64,000 nt of DNA from Allomyces macrogynus ATCC 38327 (lineage: Eukaryota > Blastocladiomycota > Blastocladiomycetes > Blastocladiales > Blastocladiaceae), in contig GG745342.1 in NCBI GenBank assembly GCA_000151295.1, positions 966,701 through 1,030,700 of the forward strand. Direction: 5' to 3'. Position numbers and translations under genes: made by a program. Of the stretch, positions 28,912 to 39,847 are shown in pieces (position 1 is the first letter of the stretch; each line of letters opens with the position of its first letter). Under the pieces are notes generated by a model, which made no database searches, was not told the origin of the DNA, and worked only from the letters and a program-made list of their open reading frames with translations.

Positions 28912-29187
28912 AGTGGACATAGTTGGGTAAACTATGTCCAGGTGTGTCCACTCTAAATGGCCTCCCAGACCCATTGGACACACTGGACACACTGGACACA
29001 CTTCAATTGATGTTCAGAAAATAAAAAAAAAAGGGGAATGTGTGCAGATTGTGCACATCTTCTCCCCCCTTTTTCTATAGCCATCTATTTTTTCAACCCT
29101 GTCCAGTGTGTCCAGTGTGTCAAAACCTATCTGGGAGGCCATTTAGAGTGGACACACCCTGGACATAGTTCGCCCAAGTGTGTCCAC
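28912..29187. repeat. Right terminal palindrome of the viral element
   Basis: Imperfect inverted repeat with arms of about 130 bp centred near 29050. ACTATGTCCAGG plus GTGTCCACTCTAAATGGCC plus TCCCAGA on the left arm is matched nearly base for base on the right. Inside lie direct repeats of GGACACACT and a TGTGCA...TGTGCACA core. The inner arm shares TAAATGG...CCTCCCAGACC with the left end of the element in inverted orientation. Confidence 0.85.
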
Positions 29188-29254
29188 AAACCTTTTCAAC
29201 CCATCCCCAACCATTCCCCGAACCCCCTGGCCCCAAGGCAGCTGCGCTGCCCGC

Positions 29255-29545
29255 GCGTGGACCTAGGTCCCAGACACACATTCCTAGGTCTCAATTCCCA
29301 GTCCACCCATCCCCAGCACCCTTTCTCAGACTTGCTCGCGGTACATATCCCCAAATTCCATTCCCCGACCGGCGTGGACCTAGGTCCCAGAATTCCTGTC
29401 CAGGTCCTCAGGCTTACAGGGGCATGTCGAGAACCATTAATTGAAGTGGCCGCGGTGGGGGTTCATCGAGGTGGTGGTCCTGGAGCGGCGTGGACCTAGG
29501 ACAGCATTTTGACCTAGGGTTGGACCTAGGGCAGGGTCCTAGGGC
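29255..29545. repeat. Cluster of CCTAGG palindromes outside the right palindrome
   Basis: At least seven CCTAGG sites within 290 bp. Two share the longer block CGTGGACCTAGGTCCCAGA (about 29259 and 29376) and the last four lie within 60 bp. The same hexamer occurs twice in the promoter region at 18580-18611. The cluster ends where similarity to 4CL begins, so it probably belongs to the element or its insertion scar. Confidence 0.7.
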
Positions 29546-29559
29546 ACTCTCCAAGGTGG

Positions 29560-30670
29560 CCAGCACGAGAACCTGACCTCGTACACGACCAACGCCATCG
29601 CGACCACCATTCAGTCGGACGGCATCATGGGTTCTTCCACTTGTCGGGCACGACCATGGGCATCAACATGGCCAACCACGGCGGCACAATTTATTTCCTC
29701 GAGCAGTTCGACGCGGGCGACTGGCTCGCGCTCGTGCAAACATTCAAGATTGTGCAGTCGGTCATCACGCCCAGCAACTTGGTCCTGTTCAAGGACCCGC
29801 GCGTCAAGCAGTTTGACTTGTCGTCGCTCAAGATCATGTCGTCTGGCGCCGCACCGCTGTCGGCGGCCACGCAGAAACGCGCCATCGAGATTTTGAACGG
29901 TTCGTTTGCGCGCATGGCCACTGTCGTGGGCGTTGATTTGGACTGACTGATCCATGCGCGCTCAGTTCCAATCATCCAGGGCTACGGATCAACCGAAACG
30001 ATTATGCTCACAATGCCGCGTTTGGGCCGTGGTCAAGCGGACCGCCCCGGCTCCGTTGGGTGGCTTTTGCCGGACATCGACGCGCTCTAGCTGGACCCGG
30101 AGACGCACAAGCCGCTCGAGGTCAACACGATGGGTTCGGCCGGTCCGGGCGAGCTGGCCGTGCGCATTCCCAGCGTCTATTCGGAGCAGACGGGTTACTA
30201 CAACCGGCCCGTCGAGTCTAAGGCCGCCTTCATCACGATTGGCTGCAAGTCGTGGTTCCGTACCGGCGACCTGCTACGGTTGGACGCAGATGGATGCCTG
30301 ACGGTCGTGGACTGGTGCAAGGAAATCCTCCGCGTGAACGGGAACCAGCTTTGTTTCTTGCCGTTGATTTCTTTGTTGGATGGAGAATACGCAGACTGAA
30401 CGATGGATCTCTCCACAGCCGAGATTCTCATGATCCACGACATTCTCGACGTGGCCATTGTGCCTGTCCCTGTCTTCGACGAGTAGCAGCTGCCGTGCGC
30501 ATCCATTGTGCCCCGGTCGGCCGCGGTTCTTGCTGATCCGGCCGCGCAGCCGGCGATGGCCAAAGTGATCACCGATGCGATCGCGCGCTACTTGGCGCCG
30601 TCCAAGCACTTGACGGGTGGTGTCGTGTATATGGACGCGATCCCGCGCAACGCCATGGTACGTCCGCCCT
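29560..30670 (+). pseudogene. 5'-truncated 4-coumarate-CoA-ligase-like pseudogene
   Basis: Matches the 3' two-thirds of the intact 4CL-like gene at 45.6-47.9 kb. It opens with ENLTSYTTNAIATTIQSDG, changes frame near 29625 (FFHLSGTTMGIN), then runs through LSSLKIMSSGAAPLSAATQK. A still recognisable intron (about 29901-29966, GTTCGT...CTCAG) leads to IIQGYGSTETIML. An in-frame TAG at 30088-30090 replaces a Leu before LDPETHKPLEV, and a second TAG lies at 30484-30486. The C-terminal block ends at MDAIPRNAM followed by GTACGT. The AMP-binding P-loop (SSGTTG) and everything N-terminal are missing and are not found on the other side of the viral element. Confidence 0.8.
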
Positions 30671-32230
30671 CGCTCTTGTTCGGAGTCAGGTGGCGATGCA
30701 AACATTGGCCGATTACCCAAACCCAATTCAATCCGAGCTGAAATTGCGGGGTGGATCCATGATTTTCGAAAGTGATTGACATCGAAGGTTCTCTTGCTCA
30801 TGTTACATTCGTTCCTGGGGATGGCCAAACACGGCAGAACGGCGTCAAAATACTCGCGACACGCTCCAAGACCGAAAAGTTCATTCTGCGCATCCTGCAC
30901 AGTGTCAGTTCCGCGGAACCGCTCAGCGCATGCGCGAAGTTCGCGAATGGCGCTTTTCGCGAACTGCAGGACCGGCTTTTGAGCACGACGACAGAAGCAC
31001 CAGCAATCTTTTCGGCCAGAGGCACCAACTGAATGATTAATACATCGCCGCGCGTCTCCATCGAACCATCTGGTCGTCATCACGCGCCGTGGTCGGCGGC
31101 GGCGCCTGAGAGCTCGCACGCTCGGCATTTTTACGCGCCTTGCGCTTGGCCGTGCGCGGCACGGGTGTCGGACGCGAAAGTTTCGATGGAGCTGCAGAAG
31201 CTGCGGATTGAGACGCCGCGCGATGGGGCGAGAGCACAAATACAATCGATTCGGCCGTCGTCACGAGCCAGTTCGTGAGATCATTCGTACTGGACTTGTA
31301 GGACTTGTACTAGTTGGAGAGAAAGTGCGGGAGACGCTGCTGCTGGCTGCTCTTCGTGTCGGCCGCTGCGGGACCCAGGTCGCCCGGAAAATGGCCGGAA
31401 ACATCGTTGGCAGTCGTGGCCATCATTGCGGAAAGTTGGAGGAGGAGGAAGCGCGTCCAGGATTGTGAGAAAGGGGTGTGGATCGCGGCGGCAGTGGTTT
31501 GCTGGTGATAGATCGTCGATCGAAAAGTTCGCTCAAGGACACATCTTCGCACATGCATCCAACTGATTGGTCTTTGGTCACCCATGACCACAACAGCAAC
31601 AACATCGCTTCTTGATGAATCCGGTGCAACAATTTCTGGGTAAACAGAGTCCTTGACATGGTAAACAATATTATTCAATCCTGCTTCTCGGATTTATGCA
31701 CTCCAGTCTTTGGGTTGTGTGCCGCGTGAAGGCAGAAACAAACGGTTAGTGTCTACAACTGCACGCTGAGCTCTTGCGTGAAGTATCAGCGGTTACCGAA
31801 TTGACTTGGCCAACGAGCCACCTGACGGGCTGGTGCGCGCCAAAAGCGAGTCGAGAATATCCATGGCAAAACGACAACAAGAGCCGACCGAAGACCTTGC
31901 GTCGGAGCAACTGGGCGAGTGCGATTGAGCGCCAGATCCCGCCCTCCGCGAGTTTGACATTGTCCGAGGTGCCCGAGGTGCCCTAGGACGGTTTCCCATC
32001 GGGGATCCAGGTCGGGCTGATCGGTATTTATCGCAGAGACTGCGTTGCCATTCTCACCTTTTCCCTGTGCGGTTGCTGGGCTGCAGTGTTGTGTTGCCCA
32101 TCCCGGGCACGACGACAGCATCAACAAAACCAAACTGCAATAACACGACAAGCAAATCGTACAAACACATCACGAAGCAATGTCGCGCCTCTCTCTCTCC
32201 CATCCATCGCACAGGCCTCACCCACAAAAA
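30671..32230. other. Intergenic, no gene recognised
   Basis: About 1.5 kb with short ORFs on both strands but no family resemblance or exon chain. The first part may be decayed 3' flank of the 4CL pseudogene. Confidence 0.5.
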
Positions 32231-34624
<2,394 letters not shown>

Positions 34625-35784
34625 GGTTGTTGTCGTCGTATTGGTCGAGGAGGCGGTCAAGAACGAGTCGCCAATCGATTGTGAGAGCCCTCCTAGCACT
34701 GCAGGACACGCGCACGAGTTGGGGACGGGGCCCGATGGGTAGCGCGGGCCAGTGACCGCGCCGACAGGCAGGAGCGAGAGCGACGTCGCGGCTGCCGCGG
34801 ACGCCGGCGGCTTGGACGGTGGAGCGTCGCGCGTCACGGCGACAGGGAGAAGAGCGGGCGGTCCCACTCGCTGAACGAGCGTCACCACGCCACCACGAAC
34901 AACGGGATCCAAGCGTTCGAGCCGAAGCGAGTTGCGGTTGTTGACGACCCGAGGAGCCGAGCTTGACGCGGTGTTAACCGCACTGGACAACTTGCAGGGG
35001 CGCGCAGAGAGCGGAGAGAACACGGGCACGGCAGTTCGTCCGTTCCGGGAAGGCGATGCAAGAACGGCGGGCGGGGGAGAAAGAGCGAGAAGCACGCGGC
35101 GGCGGCGACGACGAGCAGAATGAACGCCGACTGGCAGGCTCAATCGAGGTGGCGCGCCTTGAAGGTGGGGACGCCGGCGTGGAGGAGCCCCCTTGGCACT
35201 TGGCAGTCCGGGCCGGGCGAAGCGCGTGCAGGTGGGCGGATCGAGCGACAGCACCGCCACTCGGTGACGGCAGTCGTGTTCCTTGGCGGCGTGGTCCAAT
35301 GCGCGCACTTGGAGCGCAGCGATGCACGCGTCTAATGTCGGCCTGGTCCAGCACAAGAGTTCGCGCTGGATGGTTGTTGAACGTGGAGGTGTGGTTCTGT
35401 TCAGTGCGAAAGACGGGGTAGGCAGGCAGTCACCGTTTGCGGCAGCTGCTGTGGCTTGTGTGTGGCCCAGAACACGGAGGGTGCCTGAGCCAGCGCGTGG
35501 CGCAGGCGGTGCGGTAGATGTCGCACGTGCAGCGGTTTCAAGTGCCCGAATCAAGCAACGCCCTCTTGGTTCGATTCAGACTCATCGGTGGGCATGGCTC
35601 CTGCCGTAACGACGGACAAACCGAGCGGGAAGAGAGAGGAACACTTGCATCCGCCATAAATCTCTCCTCCTCTTCTTTCGCGAACCGACTTGCAGATTTT
35701 GCACCGACCATTCGACCTGCAACCAGAGCCGACGCCGACGCCGATGACGAACGGCCAACGACACCGCCATTTGATCTCGACATC
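34625..35784. other. Divergent intergenic region between PAK and GNAT genes
   Basis: The minus-strand PAK frame remains open through most of this region, and several plus-strand ORFs overlap it, all with Arg/Ala/Pro-rich GC-driven composition. I see no feature beyond a possible PAK 5' leader. Confidence 0.45.
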
Positions 35785-36817
35785 ATGTCCACGGCATCCG
35801 AACCGAAGTCGGCGCGGTTGTGCTGCCTGACTGGCACCTTGGCCTGCGATTCACCCCAGGTCGATGTCTATCCGTGGGAAGGAGGCATGGTCATGGTGTG
35901 TGGCCAAATGGTGATATCCCCAGCACGACGAGCACGACAGGCTGAGAACGACAGGCTCGGAAAAACTCTTCACTCACTTGGCCTGGACCCGCTCGCCACG
36001 CGTAGACGGAACTTACAGACTCGTTGCGCCCATTCTTCAAACTGACGCGCGAGGTAATCTGGAACTCGTCGCCCGAATGGATTGAACAATACTACGAGTC
36101 GCATCGCCGCGGATTCCGCACCATCTACGTCGCGTGGGTCCCAGCCGACGTGGCGCGCGCACACTTGACCGCCTTTCTCGCCGCGCATGGACCTGAAGGG
36201 ATCATTTGTATCGAAACTGACAAGACGAGCTGCTCAACGTCGACGTCGAGGACCTCATCACGGTCAACGGCCAAGTCTTGTCCGTGCCCGCGACAAGTAC
36301 GACCTATTGGCACATTGGCACGATTGCCGTCGACTGGGAGAACACCGACTACGCTTCGTCCATTTTCGGTGGCGCTGACCAGGCGCGCGAATTGTACAGC
36401 TGCCGCGCCATGGGCGTCGCTGCCATTTCCGTCCTTGCGATCCCTCCGCCGTTCCAAGGCCGCGGGTACTCTAAGGCGCTACTGGACCTTTCCGAGCAGT
36501 ACGCGGCAGGCGGGCTCGGCGCGCCGTCGCGCCCGCCAGCACCTTATGAACTCGGCGAGGACGAGGATGAGGTCGTGCCTGCACACACGCCCGTACGCAA
36601 ACTCGCGCTGCACACGTCGTTCCGCGATAAGCACAACAACCGCATTTATCAGCGGCGCGGGTACACAAAGACGTTTATGCACGACCAAGGGTGGGGGCTC
36701 GCGCAATTTTACGTCAAGGATTTTGTGGAGGAGCCGCTGCCAGCCGAGGTCGAAGAGACGCTGGCGCGTGCCGCTGGCGCCCGCAAGGGCGATGAATCAG
36801 AGCTGAAAGCATTGTGA
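35785..36817 (+). CDS. GNAT-family N-acetyltransferase, probably frameshifted
   Basis: Exon 1 starts at ATG 35785 (MSTASEPKSARLCCLTGTLA). An intron of about 125 bp, with acceptor TTACAG near 36020, leads to SLRPFFKLTREVIWNSSPEW and HLTAFLAAHGPEGIICIETD. The last part carries the acetyl-CoA-binding motif A (VLAIPPPFQGRGYSKALLDL), then NRIYQRRGYTKT. At about 36222 the frame must shift to go from CIETD to ELLNVDVEDLITV: two extra bases (AA) sit between GAC and GAC, with no splice signal. This is a frameshift mutation or an assembly error. Substrate unknown. Pieces of its 3' end are repeated at 37.92-38.12 kb. Confidence 0.65.
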
Positions 36818-36940
36818 ACGTTTGCTCAGCATTGTCCACCCAATGGCGTGCGAAATTTTGCAGCCGATTCGGTAAATAGAAAAGAAATGCATCCCAGCTG
36901 AATCCAGCATGCGGGCGACGGTCGGTTTGGTCGCAACATC

Positions 36941-37644
36941 TCAAACCTCTTCATAATCCGTGAGCATCGTGTAACCGCCAAGCGCGCCAAATCCTGTTTA
37001 TCACCGCCGCAACCAGTCAGTCGGGAAGCATTGAAGCGGCAGATCAATGGCGGCGTGGCGTACCCAACGTGATGACTGCTGCGAGTCGTCGCGACATGGA
37101 CGAGTCCAGGGATATTAGGCGCAACCCGAAGAACATGGCGCTCATGCAAAAAATGCTCCACCGATAAGGTCTTATTCCATCCTCCAGGCCTTGCGCTGCC
37201 GCACGAGCTGGTCGGCAGCGGCCTTGCGCTCTTGCTCCTTCTTCTCGGCAGCGGCCTGCTCGGCAGGCGAGACATGGGACGACCCGCTTGATTGACTGCG
37301 CCAAATATTTTGCCAATGGATGTGAACCAAGTCATTTCGGTCGAGCCGCCCCCGCCGCCCGCGGGCGCCGGCGATGGGGTCGAGGTCTAGGCATTGGAGG
37401 TCGAGCTGCTGGATTTGGTTGGTGTCGATGTGGGTTTCCGCGAGCCGAACAGGGGGGACGGGGACCGAAACCGGAAGCGCAGCGGGGACATGGAGCCGCC
37501 GGGCGAGATGGGGTAGCCGAGCGAGGAGCTGCGGTCGGACGAGGAACTGCGGCTGGAGGAGCTGCGGTCGGACGAGTAGCTGGTGCGATACGAGGTGCTG
37601 CGGCTGGACGAAAAGCTACGGGCCCCGCCGCCACTGCGACTCAT
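36941..37644 (-). pseudogene. Ser-rich small membrane protein, copy A (decayed)
   Basis: Starts MSRSGGGARSFSSSRS, with a long Ser/Arg-rich region. It then carries the block SPLRFRFRSPSPLFGSRKP, a linker, a helical AEQAAAEKKEQERKAAADQL segment, a hydrophobic segment (AMFFGLRLISLD...AAVITL) and, after an intron, GFGALGGYTMLTDYEEV. Aligned to copy B it has a TAG where B has CAG (at SNA*, near 37390), a frame change near 37290 and a stop at WRME* near 37170. The product would be a small protein with one or two membrane helices; no family is recognised. Confidence 0.55.
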
Positions 37645-37919
37645 GGTGAGGGTGGGTGCGGGGCGATGACAGGCGGTGGACAGGGAGGAGAGAGGTGAAA
37701 AGGATGAGGCACTTGTGTCCGTCATTGGCTTTGAGCGACTGTAATTGGTCGCTGATTAACCAACGGCGCGGCCCACACCACGCGGACTGGCGAATGGAAG
37801 TTCTTCATTCTTTTATCAAAGCTGCTCCTTTCTCAATCGGACAGTGTCGGCTCGTCGGGAAAGCGGTGGCTGACAAGACGAAACTCCGTGATATCATCAA
37901 ACCCAGGCAGAGCTGACCG

Positions 37920-38200
37920 AGAGTGACGCGCTGCTTCCAACTGAAGTTGAGGAGATTCTGGCGTGTGCTGCTGGCGCTCACTAAGGTGATGAATTTGACT
38001 AAATATCATTTTACCCGTTGGCTGGAAGTTCTTCACTTGCTGTGGTTTTACGTGTCAAGGACGTTGTCGAGGAGCTGCTGCCAGCTGAAATCGATGCTCT
38101 CCAAGTGCGGACGGCGAGCACCGGGGGTGGCGAGCCTGAGCAAGAATCATTTGAACATGGACTGAATGTTCTCTACCCGCTCGCGTGCTCGGTGTTGCGG
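37920..38200 (+). repeat. Duplicated remnants of the GNAT gene 3' end
   Basis: Two stretches (about 37925-37985 and 38055-38120) repeat the end of the GNAT coding region: CTTCCAACTGAAGTTGAGGA and GCTGCCAGCTGAAATCGATG versus CTGCCAGCCGAGGTCGAAGA at 36738. They precede copy B of the membrane-protein gene just as GNAT precedes copy A. This marks an old tandem duplication of about 1.3 kb that has since diverged. Confidence 0.6.
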
Positions 38201-38259
38201 GAAAATTGAATAGAAATTCATTCCAGCTGGCCAATTGCTGCCAACTTGGTTGCACCATC

Positions 38260-38925
38260 TCAATCCACTTCATAATCCGTCAGCAACGCGAATCCGCCTA
38301 GCGCGCCATATCCTATTTATTGCCACAATCTGTTAGTCGGAATACAACCGTGGCCGATCAATTGGTGCTTACCCACGGCAATGACCGCGAACGAGCGTCG
38401 CGCCATTGGCATGTCCATGGAGTTTCGGCGCATTAAGATGCATAGGGCGCTCATGCAAAGAGACGTCCCACCACTAAAGTCTTGTTTCATCCGCCAGGAC
38501 TTGCGGTTCCGCTCATACCGGTCGGCAACAGCCTGAATGGCGGGCGAGACATCGGACGTCCTGCTGGATGAACTGGGCCACATATTGTTCCAATAGTAGT
38601 GGTACCAGCTCATATCAGAGCCGCCCCCGCCCGTGGGCGCCGGTGATGAGGCCGAGCATTGGGCATTCGAGGTCGAGCTGCTGGATGTGGGGGGCGTGGA
38701 CGCTGGTTTTCGCGAGCCGAAGAGAGGGAACAGGGACCGGAACCGGAACAGGTAGCGGAGCTGGAGCGTGGAGTCGCTGGACGAGGTGGAGCAGCCAGAC
38801 GAGGAATTGCGGCCGGACGAGGAGCTGGTGCGATGAGGGGTGCTGGTGCTGTGGTCCGACGCTTAGCTGTAGCTGCGGCTCGACGAAAAGCTGTCGTTGC
38901 CGCCACTACTGCCGCTGCGACTCAT
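38260..38925 (-). pseudogene. Ser-rich small membrane protein, copy B (probably decayed)
   Basis: Paralogue of copy A: MSRSGSSGGNDSFSSSRSYS, then LRYLFRFRSLFPLFGSRKPA, a helical AIQAVADRYERNRKSWRMKQ segment, a hydrophobic SLCMSALCILMRRNSMDMPM segment and AVIAVG. An intron (GTAAGC...AATAG, about 38311-38369) leads to YGALGGFALLTDYEVD and TGA at 38262-38260. The C-terminal two-thirds are open and spliceable, but a TAA at 38865-38863 interrupts the Ser-rich start about 20 codons after the ATG. Either the true start lies downstream or the copy is dead. Family unknown. Confidence 0.55.
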
Positions 38926-39847
38926 GGTGAGGGTGGGCGTACGGCGAGGTTGGACAGTGGAGAGGGAGGAGGGAGGGGTGACGGAGACGAAAACGTCATG
39001 CTTGGCTGGTCGTCGGGCAGTGAGAATGTTTGTTGATGTGGGCGCGGAAGGTGTTGCGGGCTTGACACGAATACACTAGATTATCACCAATTCGCGGGCA
39101 ATGTGCTCCTTCAACCCCTTGTAGAATGGCTCTCCACCCGTTCGTGTGCTACGATCGAGCCTCACACAAAAATACAAAAGACCGTCGTTGGCTCTGAGTG
39201 ACGCTGCGACTGTGACTGCGGGTTTCCGGTTTGACCTTAATTCAACGCTGCGGCCTACATCAAGAGGATTGACGGACGGGCGTCTTTACCCGTTTGCGCT
39301 GCTCCATTTGTCTTAATCCTGTATTTCTTTATCAGTCGGGTTGACGCGCTTGCTGGCCAACGCGATTTTACAGGGTCCAAACGTTCGACTTGGATCAAGA
39401 CTCGCACGCGGTCTGCTGACGGCACATGAATCTATGTCACTGGTACAAGAATTTGTCATATTTACTCGGGATCAACCGGCAGCCCCTCGCCCCGCTTGCC
39501 ACCCAGGCCATTTCGTCACGGCACTACCTGCAAAACTGCTGCAAAATCACGTTTGACTATGCCTCCGACGCTGGCCAACGGCCGAGCAGATGCTTGCTTT
39601 GGCCCCAGGGCATTTGGTGGCGCCGGCCCCAGCGGCATCTGATGTCACGAAGGAGAGGGTGGTGGCGACGGGAAAGAAACAGCGACCGCCATTTTCAATC
39701 TTTGATCAGCTCTTGGCGGCGCGATGCAGGAGCACGACGCGCGGGACTCGCGGGATCTGCACGAGCGCGAACCAGCAGTAAAAGGGCTGGAGGCCGCCAC
39801 CTGGACATGGTCGTTGACGACGTGTCGCCAGTCGTACTCGCTCCACC
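38926..39847. other. Intergenic between the duplicated gene and DGAT1
   Basis: About 900 bp without a supportable gene. It is presumably promoter DNA for DGAT1 (plus) and copy B (minus). Confidence 0.5.

Larger units (their letters stand above)
15485..29555. mobile_element. Integrated Polinton-like virus (PLV), about 14 kb
   Basis: A compact block of viral genes lies between two large palindromes and is embedded in spliced host genes. It includes the PLV morphogenesis and replication set: TVpol-S3H replication protein, rve integrase, A32-like packaging ATPase, major capsid protein and penton-like protein. It also has a fibre, a zinc-ribbon protein, a YR-like protein and small structural candidates. 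Genes are tightly packed and apparently intronless, with AT-rich spacers of 20-60 bp, and look less GC-rich than their neighbours. A 9-bp direct repeat CTCTCCAAG lies at 15485-15493 and 29547-29555, just outside the terminal structures. It may be a target-site duplication, though longer than the roughly 6 bp usual for Polintons. No PolB or adenain-like protease was found. Four genes have one in-frame stop each. Confidence 0.88.

Noticed and set aside
15485..29555. Classical Polinton/Maverick or adintovirus
   Set aside because: No protein-primed PolB and no adenain-like protease were seen; the replication protein is TVpol-S3H.
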